A DNA stretch of 64,000 nt, taken from Gymnogyps californianus (Eukaryota > Chordata > Aves > Accipitriformes > Cathartidae). The stretch spans positions 16,739,698-16,803,697 of the forward strand of contig NC_059485.1 in the NCBI RefSeq assembly GCF_018139145.2, in the 5' to 3' direction. Within the stretch, counting starts at the first letter, position 1. The number at the start of each line of letters is the position of its first letter. The position numbers and the translations under genes are program-made. The notes under the pieces were generated by a model, which worked only from the letters and a program-made list of their open reading frames with translations, had not been told where the DNA came from and did no database searches. Positions 1 to 13,000 of the stretch are shown here, in pieces.

Positions 1-1056
1 GTAGGTGAGGACCTCTCCAAGCTTTCACAAGGAAATTACAAATCAGAGCCAAGTCCTGGGAATTACAGGTAGGATCCAGGGAGAGAGGTGCGGGGACTCT
101 CTATCCAGCTCTAGCTACTGGGTTTGATTAACTTTGTCCTGGCTCTGCCCCATGGAAGTAAGATCTGTAAAACCATTTGGCACCAGACATGCAAATGAGA
201 GCTGGGATGAAGCGACTGTTACCCTTGAGGATCCCAAAAGAGGAATCAACAAATAGAAATTATTCTATTAGCAGGGGCAGAGTTCACAGGTTAACCATCG
301 TGTCAAATCAATGAAATACAGCCTTGATCTCCTGCACAAGGGCTTTATTGTGTATAAATAAGAGTGCCCGAGCAAAGACAGCAAATTCTTGCACAGTAAC
401 ATTTGCAGCGTGCTGAAGAAAGGGAAGCTCTGTACAGACTGCAGCATGAAATGCCTGCTTTGGACATCGGCTTCATTCCTGCTTCAAAAGATTGTAAAAC
501 ATGACCTTGGAACCTTCTTGCTCTCCTTATGGCCCTACCCAGATTGGATTTCCACAGGGCATGTATTTTTTATTTTTTTAATAAAAAGTTGGGGTCTTTG
601 GCTAAGAAGCCTTGTCTTTGTACTTTTAATTCAGTCCATGTGACTGTCATAACGTTTATTTCTTAGGAAATGAAAAATGCTCCTTCTTGAGCAAAGCCAC
701 AGAAGAAAGCTGTTGGGTACGCTGGCAACCTCAGGTGTGTGCAGCATGTGTCTTCTGCTGATCTGCTAGTGCTGGACGAAGACCATCACTCCAAGTCCTT
801 TGTTGCTTGGTCCATGGCTCTGCCAGGAAAAGAAGCAGCAGAAGCCGCCGCCTTTGTTGTGGAAGTATTTGTATTTAATGTGTCTTTGAACATCTGCACA
901 TTCAGAGAAACTTTGTTTTCCTCTCTTGGGAAAAGCTACTTTGAAAATGCTCGCTTAACCCTCTTTTCTTCAAGATGGGCCAATGCTGGCAGAAATAGAT
1001 GAGCTTGAAAGGAGATGGAAATGGGCAGCGAAAAATGTGTGGATGTGTCACTGCAG

Positions 1057-1084
1057 CGTAGGATTTGTCACGTAGGATTTGTCA
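1057..1084. repeat. 14-bp tandem duplication
   Basis: The unit CGTAGGATTTGTCA occurs twice head to tail without mismatch and is followed by three bases of a third copy (CGT). It is intronic, with no evident function; replication slippage is the simplest source. Confidence 0.9.
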
Positions 1085-3865
1085 CGTTGTAAAACAGCGC
1101 TGCAGTTTTCCCCTCCAGATACGTGCAGTGAAGTTTGTGACCCGGGGGTGGTTTGCGTGCTGCCGGCTGGGGAAATTAGCCCAACTGTAGGCATTTGAGA
1201 AGGCAGAGCGTCCCGCTGTCCCCGAGGAGTGGTTTTGAGTCTTCCCTGGAAGAGGCTGGAGGAGCCTGCTAAAAACTGATCTGTAAACCTTCCTCCTTCT
1301 GAAGAGAGGAAGCTTTCCAAATGGGCATGGGAAAAACTTTCCTTTGGTAATCCTGGAGATAACAGGTCACGCAGCTTCACCCAGTGATTCTTGCACAATA
1401 ACTTGTGGTCAGGTTGAAGTGTCTATTTTAGAAAGGCATCCAAGTGATGGGAGGTCATGCAGCATTTTTGTTATCTCTTCCCGTGGTTAGTTACTCTCAC
1501 TGTTCCCAGTGTGTTCCTTATTGCTCGCTTCAGTTTTTTCCAGCTTCAGTTTCTAGCTGCTGGGTTTTGGTGTGTCTTCGCTGGCTTTAGAGGCTCCAAA
1601 TACCTTTGTATGTTTGAAAAAAAACCTTCCTGAATGGGTGTGAATGTTCTCCTTAAGTGGCAGCAGCTTTGTTATGGAAGGCCCTTTGGTTTTATTAGAC
1701 TTTTCAACCCTCCGGTCGACTGTTAAACAAGCCGTAGCTTGTCATGGTTGACAAACCTTCACTCTGGTCTCAGACCTAACCTACCAGTTTAAAAGGCAGT
1801 ATTCTTTTGTGTGCAGGTTTCTGGGTGGGGACGATCGGGCTTCTAAGGGAAATTATCTTGCGGCCTCTCTTTCCCCCTCCCACCTCAAATAAATTAAGTT
1901 TTGTGTTAACTGTTCTGTCACTTCCAAAGGCCAAAAGGAAACGTCAGCCTGTGCTTTAGGTTTTCTGCTACCTGAGGTACTCTGCTACACACTAAGAGTG
2001 CAAGTAGGTGGGAATATGTAATTATATTAAAAACAAAACAGCTGCACGATCAGTGTCAGCAACTGAAGATAAAATGTAGAAAGTTTTTTCGAATGATTCA
2101 TCCATAATTATTTAAAAACATGTTGAATTTATTCTTAAGCTTTGGAGGAGAATTCTTGCAAGGCTGGCGTTTGCCGTCTGTGATGTTTATACACCTGAGT
2201 AAATGCCTGTCTCAGCAGTTTGTCGGTGTTGAGTGCTCCAGATCTAAATCCCTTCAAAGGTAAACCCAGCACACCTTTGTCTCTGCTGGCCTTTCCGTCT
2301 CCAGAGTTTTCACTGGCGAGGCGGAACCAGTCGTAGCAGTGGCTGGCACTAGGATAGGCAGGGTGCTGAGGCTCACACCATTTTAATAACTGCTTCATGC
2401 AGATTTGCTGCCTGTAGGTTTAGGTGGCAAAGGCTGTAGCAGCTGGATGACACAAATACGCTGATGAGACTGGTGGAGAGGTGGTTGGGAAGCAGCTTTG
2501 TGTGCCCACAGCTTGGCTGTCGTGGCTGTGGGCTATATCTGCTCTCCTCTTTTTATGTCCCTCCAGCAGTATCTGTTGTATGGATTGTAGTGGTCTGGGA
2601 AGGAAGGGAGGGAAGTTCCTTTGGATGGTCCCTCTCGGATGCAGCAGGCTGGCCACGTCTGATTTTAGGGGTGTTGGAAGGTACGGTGCTTTTCCTCGTG
2701 GCGCATCATAGCAAGTGCTGGTGCTTTCTGCCCAACTGGGCAAAACTCAGCATTTTTATTTTCAGCCCTGTGGTATTCAGGAGAAGGTAGCCTGCGCTGA
2801 GAGAGGGGCATTTTTCGCGTGCTTCTCTCTCTGTGATTGCCAAGAAGTTGGAAATGTGCTACACTGAACTGGCTGAAAATTGTTCAGAGTTGTTGTTGTT
2901 TTTATGCTAACATAGCACTCTGCCCGACTCACCAGCCCAGATAAGCATCCGTGCAGGGCAGGGCTCTTGCCCGCATGGCCGGGAGGGCAGCCGGCACTGC
3001 AGTGGGTGTCATTGCCGAGCAACCAACGCCTTCCAGTTTCGTCAGGTTCAGGGTGCGTTTTTCCTTCAGCAAGAGGCATGGCACGGTGCGGACGCCTGCT
3101 GCAGCCTGCACTGCCTTTCGCTTTGTTCCACTGCAGCAGAGCAGAGAGAGGAGGGGAAGGATCTCTGAGACCGACATCTCGAGTTGCGTCTCTGATCCAG
3201 ACATTAGCAGGGTGCCCCCAGTCCCTGGGACAGTTCACCAGTGAAGCTCCACTGCTCCGTCGTGCTGCTTGGCTGGAAGAGATGAGCAAATTTGAGGAAG
3301 GCAGAAATACCAGTGCTTGTTCTAGCCCCTCTCCTGCTGAGCCCCGCTGCCTGCAGCTGCAGCTTTAGTCAGGAGCTCAAGGAGGCTTTTCTGATCCTGC
3401 AGCAGCCTTGGCAGAAAAGTCAGCTGGCCCCGTGTTGATCTGTTTTCCTTTCTTGATGCAGTGCTGGAGCTCTTCTCCTTGAGAGCCGACTATCCCTTGC
3501 AAATATCATTGACTTGGGCACTCTCAGCCTGGGAGAGGTGGCTTGTTGGAGCTGTAGCAAGTGAACTGATATTCCACTGATTTTATAGTGAAGATGCTGG
3601 CCTTGCAGTCCTCCAGTGCCTGCCCACAGCTCTTCCACATGCTCAGAAGGGTAGATGCATTCTACAGCTCACTGGATTTGCCTCCCCAATGGTAGGATAC
3701 ACTCGAGGGGCAGCAGTTGCTTGGACTCAGCAAGGTTGTCTGGGTTCTGGTCCCTGATGGTGACATCCTGAGTCAGCTCCACATGGATTGCTCTCTTTCT
3801 CACCTCATGTAGGTTCTTCTGTCTGGAGCCATCAACCACATTGCCAGCAGTTAAGCTACGAGCAA

Positions 3866-4160
3866 CTCTTTTTCTTTGTTAATTGCCGCCTGTGGCTTGG
3901 CACCAGCAATGTCAGAAACCCTCCCAGGTAGCCCATCTTGGGCTGTGGACTTGGGTGTAGTGTGTTGCCTCAGGTGGTACGGAGTAGCATAATCCTCTCA
4001 CTTCCCAGCTTTGGAAATCATCCTGGAAGCCTGAGCTGAAGAAAGAGGGCAGGACTGGAGCCAAACCTCTCGTTCCAGATGGGACAGTAGCGGCAGGAAC
4101 ACCTATTGTCCACAAAGGTGTTGCCAAGCCACAGAAGGCAATTAGCAGGGAAGAAAAATG
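3866..4160. repeat. Inverted repeat, arms about 26-38 bp, spacer 219 bp
   Basis: The plus strand at 4122-4147 matches the reverse complement of 3877-3902 at 23 of 26 positions (core TGCCAAGCCACAG..GGCAATTA). A pyrimidine/purine extension with a 2-nt gap lengthens the arms to about 37 bp (3866-3902 and 4122-4160). The outer ends read TGTTAATTGCC and GGCAATTAGCA, like short terminal inverted repeats around a 219-bp core. I see no target-site duplication, so a small non-autonomous DNA transposon relic and a local inverted duplication are both possible. The transcript could form a long hairpin. Confidence 0.6.
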
Positions 4161-4562
4161 TGCTTCCTTTAAAATTTGAATTTTAAAAATAGGTTCTCTT
4201 TTTAAATTGAATGTACACATTGATATGCCAAGTAGTCAAAATCGGGATTGTAAGAGCAAGCATCTGAAATTGTCTAACTGGTGTAGTTAGCAACTTAATA
4301 AAACAGGCAGGTTTGTCAAACAGCATTATATTCAGTCCTGAGCGACAGCTGAGTGTGAACAGGATTTATAACATCAGGTTACTCTGCCTTTGGCATAGAG
4401 GACAAGTAAAACAGTCCTGGAGTATGGTAGAGAGGTCTCTTTCCAACCATATTGTTACCAATGCAGTTACGGTGGAGATAGAGTTCGAAAAGAAATTTTT
4501 CTCCTTTTTAGGGTCACCTGTTAATGTTGCAGATCTAAACTCTGTATTAAACAGTCAACCTC

Positions 4563-5132
4563 TGTCCTGGTTTCGGCTGGAATAGAGTTAATTTTCTTCT
4601 TAGTAGCTGGTACAGTGTGTTTTGGATTTAGTGTGAGAATGATGTTGATAACACACTGATGTTTTAGTTGTAGCACTTACCTTAAGGATTTTCAGTTTCC
4701 CATGCTCTGCCAGCAAGCAGGTGTGCAAGGAGCTGGGAGGGAGCACAGCCAGGGCAGCTGACCCGAACTGGCCAAAGGGATATTCCATACCACGGAACGT
4801 CATGCCCGGTATATCAACGGGGGGGAGTTGGCTGGGGGACGGATCGCTGCTGGGGCATTGGTCAGCGAGTGGTGAGCAGCTGCATTGTGCATCACTTGTA
4901 TTTTCTTGGGGTTTATTTTTCTCTCTTTTTTAATTATATTCCTTTTCATTATTATTATTATATTTTTTATTGTTATTGTTAGTATTATATTTTATTTTAC
5001 TTTAGTTATTAAACCGTTCTTATCTCAACCCACAAGTTTTACTTCTTTTTTCCCTGATCCTCTTCCCCGTCCCGCTGGGAGGGGGGAGCGGCTGCGTGGT
5101 GCTTAGCTGCTGGCTGGGGTTAAATCACGACA
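4563..5132 (+). mobile_element. Solo LTR of an endogenous retrovirus (avian TGTCCTGG...CACGACA family)
   Basis: The element starts with TGTCCTGGTTTCGGCTGG and ends with GGGGTTAAATCACGACA, so it has TG...CA ends. It has the internal marks of a very common neoavian LTR family: AATAGAGTTAATTTTCTTC near the start, GGGATATTCCATACCA in the middle, a TATA-like GTATATCAAC about 250 bp in, an ATT-rich U3/R tract, ATTAAA as a possible poly(A) signal near 5006, and a CCCGCTGGGAGG stretch near the end. Flanks read ACCTC before and ACCGC after, a 5-bp target duplication with one change, which fits an ERVL-type insertion. There is no internal gag/pol sequence and no second LTR nearby, so it is a solo LTR left by recombination. 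It sits in the sense direction of AXIN1. Confidence 0.88.
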
Positions 5133-8100
5133 ACCGCTTTGCGCCTTAACAAGGTTTTCACGAGCTTTCCTTTTCATACGGGGACCCTTCTGCACCAGAT
5201 CCCCCTCCCCAGCTGACACTGCAGCCATGGTTTATGTTTGTGCTAGGCTGCTGGATTTCACCTTTACTATCTTAGTGCTCGGTGCATCAGTTCCTTCTGT
5301 GTTGCTATATTTTGAGCATGAATGTGGAAACGGAGAGCAGGATTTCAGTGGTGGGGACCTCAGGGGTGCGAAGTCCTCAGGTGCTGAGGTGAGCCTGGAG
5401 ATGGGGAGCATCAGAGCGGCCGTGCCATAGCAGGGAAGGAGGGGAGGGCGGTGGGGACGTATTGCCTGCAATCTGCGACCTGCAGCGATCCGGGCTTGAG
5501 GAGGTGGAACAGAGAAGAGGGTAGATGGTGTGGTCCTGCGTTGGCTGGGGACCTGCTGACCGTGCGAGCTGTCAGAAGCTGTTTGAGGTCAGAGTGCCCT
5601 CCAAGTTCTGGAGGAGTGCCTTATTAGCGCTTTACTATTCTGCCTATCTCCGGCTTCCCATATAGGCAAGACAGCTGTGCATCACTTCTTGGAGAGAAGT
5701 GTGTTAAAGCTTGTCCCAGGCTCTTTCAAGCACGTTGTTGGCTTTCCTTGCGTTAATCCTTCCTCCTTGCTCTTCCCGTGGTCCCTATGATGCAAGATCA
5801 GAAAAGGCTGTTTCAGTATCTCGCCGTAGCTGATCATGATTTCACCTCTCTCACCAGATTGCTTAAAATACTCATGCTCTCAGTAAGTACATCAGCCATG
5901 GCCACCTTCCCTGGGGTTGACAGTAGTCCCGCTTCAAGCTGGAGGTTGGACTACTCTGCTCCTCCAGAGGTCCCCTCCAACCAATACCTCTGTGATACTA
6001 GTCCTTAATTAACTGCCAAGCAGATCCTCCTCTGTCACATGCATGTCTGAAGGACTTCATCAGCTTTTATGCAACAACGAGCCCTGCAGGAATTCATATG
6101 CTGATATAGTTGAAGTAATGGCACTAACAGCTGTACTGGTGGCCAGGAGACAGGGAGCCATCACTGCAAAGAATCGTGAAATACAATCCGAGAGCCCTGC
6201 TCTGAGGTAAAAGTGCAGTTCCAGCAACCCAAGCCACATGAGCAAGGACAAGCATTTTTTTCCCCCCAAAAATATGCATCAAAAGTGAGAGATGAAACTG
6301 CTATACTATAACAGCCATCTACACTAGATCATATCCTTGTCTGTCTCTCCTCCTCTGCTCCTCTGTGGGTGTTTTTAAATCTCTCATCTAAAAGGTTAAG
6401 CTTTAAAAATGAGAAAGGTATGTTTCCTTTCCTCTCAGTCATTTAATGATTTTTAATTTGCTGTTTGATCCTGGTTTTCATGCATTGACTGTGTGGGAGC
6501 TACAGCATTGTTTTACAAATAAAGCAGGTGACTGTTCCTTTAAAAACTATAAGGCTTAAATCAAATTATGCAGTACTAAAATTGAGCATATTTTTCAAAT
6601 AACAGAGATAGAAGGAATGGGTTTTTTGTTGTTGTTATTTAGACTTGGTATGCATGTTACGATCCTCCCATTTTTTAAATATCTGATCTCAAATCTGTTC
6701 TCCTGGTGGTGAATTTCTCTTTGCAGTGTGGTGACCAGAGGTCCTGCATCTTGCCTCCGAGGCCATCAAAGGTGGGAATGGGCAATGCACTATTTTTAGA
6801 AATCAGCAGTGATACATTCCAGGAACTCCTGCAGTATTTTTCAGAACTGAGTTTGAAGGTTTTAAGCACAGATAGGGAAATATGTCATCTGTGTAAATTG
6901 CTCTAAATTACCTGCAATTTGTTGGGAGTTGCCATTTCTAAGTGCTTATTGCAACTCTAGATATTTGAGGAAGCTTTTGATTATCCTGAGCTTGTAAAAT
7001 GTAATTGGCTATTTCTTAATTGTTGTCCTCTGTGAAGTATAATTACCTGTAATGTACAGCTTTTTATTTGTCAGTGCCGCAAACAGGAAATCAAGAGTGT
7101 CTGATTGAGATAAGTTTTGGGACTCCACCATGACTTGTAATTGCATCAGGTGACTTGTTTGTGCTGGGACTGGTCTCTCCTGTAAAGTCCTGGAGGCCTT
7201 CAAAGAACCTAGCAACCTTAAATACCGTCTTTATGTATTGTTGTGTGGAAGTGTGGCTTGTACTTTCCTAAAACACTCTTCAGACAGCTACTGTCTTCTT
7301 AGCAAGGTAGTGGCATCTCTTTATTCTGACGTGTTGCGTGAAGTTTCAGGAGGAATAGGCTGAATTGGAATGAATTGCTTAAATGCAGTTAATCAGAAGA
7401 TGTGGTAGAGCTTGCTGACGTTCATGAATACCGTAGAGAAGTCAGTTAATTAAAGCTTCGCAGCCTGAAGGAAGCCGATAGATACAGAGAATCCCAGTTC
7501 TCATCGGTGTGTGATGGTACCTGGATGTAGAGCAGAGAGAGAACAGGGCCATACTGAACGTGGATCTGCTGCAGACTAAAAGCTTGTCTTATCCCAGCCC
7601 GACATGACTGCACAGGGAGTTGGTCCTCGTGTCCCATTTGCTGCTGCTGCTCGGCTGCCCTTGACCCAACTGTGCTGGCATTCCTCTAGGACCAGGGCAC
7701 GTGTGGGAATGTGGGTCTGGGATGCTGGGGTGACTTGGTTGGGGGTATTTTGCATGGCCAATGTCTACCTGTAAACTTGTGTCTCCCTGGGTTCGTGTCG
7801 TGCTCACTCATGCTGAAGCTTTCGTTGTCGTTGTCTTCCCAAGCTGCATCTGTCCTTGGTGAGACATTAAACATTATTACTTAATTGAACTTAGACATTA
7901 CTGGGAAATTCTTTGTTGTAGTTCTGGGTGGTTTGGGGGTTTTACGGCAGCAATAGAAGTGTCAGGCTGAGTACGTTCACTCCTCCTTCATCTCCACCCA
8001 GGCTTGGCTGTGCTGAGCCCAAGCACAGCTCTGGGGAGTGGTGGAGGAAGATGTAATGTAGATTGATGCGGCCAGTCTGGGGTTTTACATTCGGTGTAAG

Positions 8101-9819
8101 GGGGTGGAGAAACGTAAAGGGAAAATGAAAAGCCCTCTCATTGCCCTCTGCAGCCCTGGGAGATGCTGTGCCAAGGCAGGCTGGTTTATGAACGGCTCTG
8201 CTCCCGTACCTGGGGGTTTCCAGAAGTTTCGTGTATGTGTGTTTTCCTTACGTGCAGTCTATAGGTTTAAATATCCTCCTCACTGTGCCTTTAGAGCATG
8301 ACTTAGAAGCAAGAGCCACTTGAGAGTGTCCTCCAGGAGCTCCTGGCTGATTCTGCCGCCCGAAAGCAGCAGCGCAAGCTTCCTTTGGAGGAACCTCCTA
8401 AAAACAAAACCTTAAAATAAAAACTCTCTTCTTGCTAAACTAACTCTCTGCAAACATAGAATTATTTAGTTTTATTTTTGCTCTTTTGATGGAGAACCAG
8501 TGCCGAACAGTTCTCAGGGAAAGCGGTGAGTCAGTTCGCCCAACAGTGACTCTATTGATAGATGGAAGGAGTGGCACTGAAGTCTGTCTAGTCATTGTTG
8601 GTGCTTGGCTGGAGCGCCGGGGGCTCCGAGGGCAGGCTCAAACACCTCTCGCCAGCCTTGGGAGATCAAACGGTATGAGTCAGGCTGCAGAAAATCATGA
8701 TAGGGCCCAAATTAATTAATTAAAAAAAAGAAAAAAAAAACCCAAAACCAAAAAACAAACCCTGTTTTGAGAGCGGGAAGGAAAGGGCACACACACACCG
8801 GGGTGTGTGGGACCCGCCAGCTCATGTGTCATTGCAAGTTGACTTTCCTTGTGCCTCTCAAGCTGCTCCAGTGGAAACTCTGCCTGGTCCCTGCTCTGCT
8901 CCAGAGCGATGGACCTGCCAACTTTCTCCTCTCTTGATATCCTCTCATTTCTCACCTTTCTGTGTAAGGATGTGAGGCAGAGCTGGAAAATAAACACTTA
9001 GCACCAACACACCACTCTTACAAATCCCGTCTTCTGGTTATTTTTCAATTAAAAATGTATACAAGCCAGGAAACATTTCAAGAGGGGCTTTAATTCATTC
9101 TATTTTTTGTGTAATTTTGATCAAGGTGGGAGAGGCAGGAGATGGCCAGATGGTGGGAAGTGCGGCTGTGCTGCAGACCTACCAACAGCTTTCCCCTGGG
9201 TTTTCCTGTCTCGTTTTCCCAAGGCACGTGTTGCTGTCAAAGGTGGGGAACCACATTCATGAAGCCCGCAGCTTCCAACAGAGCTTTGCCTATAAACCGA
9301 ACCTTAAAGGTCATGGGCATGAAGGACCATATCCTATTAATGCACCAGCTCTTCATGCCAGCACCAATATCCCATGCCATGCCTTGGGTTGGTACCGTCC
9401 CCTGGGCAAGAAAGGGTTACAGCGGGCACCAAAGGCCTCAGACTTCACTTTGGTCTATTAAATGCAAGTGCCACACACTTTGATACCTCAGGCCATGCCG
9501 CCCCAGCTTTCTTCAGGTGCTCTGAACATGCGGTGTTCACCTCCCATCTCACCAGGCACCAGGAGCCAGCCAATTTTCAGCATAACGCACAATCTCAACT
9601 ATTTTATTGCTTAATTTAGGCCATAAAGTCCCTTTGATGTGTTGTGTAATGCAACGTTCATTCTGAAAAAGTGGGTGGAGTAGCTTTATGGTATTATAAA
9701 AATAAATAAAATGCCTGGCAGGATTTTGAAACCACATGGTCATTCCTCCTCTCTCCGCAGATAAGTTGATTGTTGAGAGAGAAATCTTGCTTAATATCTA
9801 ACTTTGGGTGATTTATTTC
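5133..9819 (+). other. AXIN1: AXIN1 intron sequence between the LTR and the 9.8-kb element
   Basis: Intron with no recognisable exon or RNA gene. It contains a CR1 tail near 5915-5999 and an A-rich tract after an ATTAATTAATTAA stretch at about 8711-8758. The open frames on both strands are short and lack known domains. Confidence 0.8.
5915..5999 (+). mobile_element. CR1 LINE 3'-end fragment
   Basis: The stretch contains the typical avian CR1 3' tail order: GGAGGTTGGACTA, then CCAGAGGTCCCCTCCAACC, then a decayed terminal octamer (CTCTGTGATAC). Only the last part of the element remains; the 5' boundary is uncertain because upstream sequence has diverged. It carries no intact reverse-transcriptase frame. 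It lies in the same direction as AXIN1. Confidence 0.75.
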
Positions 9820-10080
9820 TCCAGAGTCCTTTCATCTCCAGCATGTATTGGGTTATCTGTGACTTCTAATCTGATTGTTTTAAGTGTGATCAAAGAAACC
9901 AGGAGAATGCACTTTATTTTCCCACTGTATGAACAGAATGCTGTTTGTACAGTGCATTACATCACCTGTTCCTGCTGCTCCTGAGTCCTGCACCAAATGG
10001 CTGCGGTATAAATAGAAAACAGAATGGACTTGTAGGGGGTGATGAAATTTGTTCCACTTGCCGAGTAAAACAGAGTTAAC
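9820..10080. promoter_or_regulatory. Candidate intronic conserved element/enhancer with TCF-type motif
   Basis: An AT-rich, repeat-free stretch with GATCAAAG (9888-9895, a TCF/LEF core), TTATCT (GATA-type), ACATCACCTG (E-box-like) and a TATAAATA at about 10008. Composition and motif density differ from the flanking intron. Function is inference only; no comparison with other species was possible here. Confidence 0.25.
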
Positions 10081-13000
10081 TCAACGAATGCTTTCTTCAC
10101 GCCCAACTCTACCTCGGCACACAACAACACGGGCTGAAAATGTTTGAAATAACTCGCTTATGCAGGGTATTGAGCCGGCATTCGGCAGCGTGGAGGAGCC
10201 ACGCTGAAAATCCGCGGGAGATGGCAGGCAGGGAGATTGCCGTCGTTGAAATTGCTGGGATTCTTTCCAGGCTATGCAAAGAAAGAGTTTGGCCTTGCGT
10301 CGGCATCGTTGTGTTGTTCTAGCTGTGCTGGTCCACAGGCAGGGTCTGTGGGGAGAGTTGGTCGCTGTCCTTGCCCAGGCTTGGTACTGCAGGATCCCTG
10401 CACACGTGGAGGGCTTTGCCATCCCAAAGAAACCCCTCCGTCGAAAGCAGCTTGCTTTTGGAAGGTCTGGAGGAGGTAGAGCACGCGGACCCACCTGGCT
10501 GTTGCTCCAGGATGCAAACTGTGCATTTCTGAGGGACAAGCGCTGAGGAGCAGCTCTGATTCATGGTGGAGGCCTAGGAGATGCCTCTGAAGATGGACCT
10601 GGGAGCTGCGTTTCTCTGCTTGATCCTAAAAATCCCTAATTCAAGAAACGGTGTTTATTTTCTGACATGTTTTAATGCTTGATCGCCACATAACCTCAGC
10701 GCTTCATGGAGGACAGCTGTCCTTCTCTCTGCAGCTTTGCCACGTGTTCGCCTACTAACCTCTCCCCGCCTCTTCGGGGGCACTGAGCAGCATTTTCACT
10801 CCAATTATCTAATTGATTAACGTATTTAACTTGGAACATTTGTTCTCAGCCTGTGTTTGACTTTCAGTTTCTTGCTTCTCTTGCAGACCAGGAGGGTAAT
10901 CTGAGGACCTGAAAGCTTGCTTACTAGCTTTTCCAAGCTGTAGCTGTTGGCCTTAAAAAAATTAAAAAAAAAAAAAATTTAAAAAATCCTCTCTCCTTAC
11001 TGACCTTGCCTTGACACACCTACAGGCCCTCATGAAAATCCCACCCTGGGTAAATAGCTCACGTTTTTATTCAGAGGAGAACTGCCATGCACCAAAGGAT
11101 CAGAGAAAATCATTTGGGAGATAAGTGGTGTTTTTATCTTAAGCAATTAGTCCTTAGTGTTGGGGGGGATGTTTAAATTTTCTAATTGGCTTGGAAGTTA
11201 TTCTTGTGCAGCATGTGGTCACTGTAGGAATACTAAACTTGCAAAAAATGGCTAAAACTTGTCTCCCCGTCCTGCCCCTGCCACCCCGCTCGCTGGGAAG
11301 CAGAAAGCCACCAGCATTTCTGACGTGCCATTCCAGCAGGATGAGCTTAGGGCCACTATCTCCCCCATCAGCCTCCGGGTAGCGATCATCTGATACGTGT
11401 AAAGGTTTTGCCCATCCATCATTAAGCTGCTGGTGGTTTTCTCTGTCTGTAGTCCCCAGGTTGAAGGAGCAGGAAGGAAGCAGGGACAAGACTGAAGCAT
11501 GGAGATTTCCCTTCAGGTGTTGTCGTGGCATGGGTTAGGGTCGGGCTCTGTGTGGCTTCGGCAGTGCTGACTGCTCAGGCACAGCCAGGTCTCCTCCCTG
11601 CTGCAGCCGTCACCCTGTGCCATGGGGAATTGTCTTTCTCCGAGCAAACTGAGCTGCTCTGCAGTTTCTTTCCAGTGAATTATAGGAAAATGAGTTTGTC
11701 CTTCTCCCTTGAAAGCTGTGCAGCACCAACATGGGATTGACTAAATCTTTCACAGTTTCCCTGCGGGGTGCTGAGCAGTAGGAACGACTGCGCAGTTACC
11801 TGGCCTTGTCCTACGCACAGGTTTGCCACTGCTGGCTGAAGCAGCGATGCCGAGCTCGCTCTCCGGAGACACGCCAGCAGCGGCGCGTTGCTCGCCTCAA
11901 GGTCATATTGCAAAGGTTGCTGTAGCCGAAACACTTCTCGTTTATTGTTTGCACAGCGGTGGTGTTTGGAGGCCCCCGCTCACTTGGCTGTGGGGGGAAA
12001 CGTTACGATTTGCATTAGGACGGGGGATTTTCCAGCCCCTGAGGAACAGCATCTTCCTTAGTGACGTTTCAGCTTCCTTTTGCTGTGGCTTGATGGTGGG
12101 CAGGAGTGTCCGTCTGCAGCGGCTGGGAAGCTCCTCTGTCTCTGAGCCCTTGTGAGGGAAAGGGACTGAATTCTGGGGTGCGGACTGATGAAATGATGAG
12201 CTAAGCTCGCCTTATGGCCGTTTTATTGCTGCTATTGCAGATCCTAGAAGCGTCCGGTTGGACTCTGCAATTTGATAGACACAGACGAGCACTGAAACAA
12301 ACTGCATCTGCTTCATTTCACCAGTTGGGATATTCGGGTTTAATCTGTGTAGTGCTCCTTCCGCAACAGAAATCTGTATTTCAATGTGATACGCTACTAG
12401 TTTTTTTCCCCCAACCATCTTGTGCAAAAGCACTTAAGGAGTCGCTTCAAAAGCATCTAGAGGTGTGAATTACAGCTGATGTAATTAATTTGTGTTTGTG
12501 GGCCTGGCCCCCTGCAGTCTAGGTGGCATGTTGGGCTGGCAGTTAAGAAGAACAAAAGTCTAATCTTGGAGAAGATTAGGAATTCTTTGACAAAGGTTAA
12601 GCCAGGGCGCTGCTGCCTTATCATTTGTACTGGTGTCCTGTGGCAAATCTGTAATTTAAGCCATGAACAGTAGGCAGGCTGTTCCTCACGCTAGCTTTAA
12701 AGCAGCAGCATCTCTGCTCACCTACCTGGTTGTTTTGCAAAGCGAAGTCTTAAAAACGGTTAGGCATAAAACAAGACAACTCTAGATCCTAAAGTCACTG
12801 CAGGGGTGCCATTGCAAGGACATTCAGAGCCGGAGCCTGCTGTGTGACTTTTGAAGTCTCTCCTTCCCAAGCCCATCTCCATACTGTCCCCTGTCTCTTC
12901 TGCTCATCTGTTCTCATCCCTCCCACCCTGGTGTGAGTGAGCAGCGTAAATACTGTGCATCGACTGGGTGCTGCAAGGAGAGCTGGAGATGAAATGGGGA

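Larger units (their letters stand above)
1..4562 (+). other. AXIN1: AXIN1 long intron, 5' part of window
   Basis: No exon of axin-1 and no other recognisable gene is seen here. The first coding exon of vertebrate AXIN1, which carries the RGS domain, is not found in any frame in the window, so this is intron lying 3' of it. The stretch holds an octamer motif (ATGCAAAT, 189-196), a perfect 14-bp tandem duplication at 1057-1084, and an inverted repeat at 3866-4160. The short open frames have no recognisable domains and overlap each other in different frames. Confidence 0.85.
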
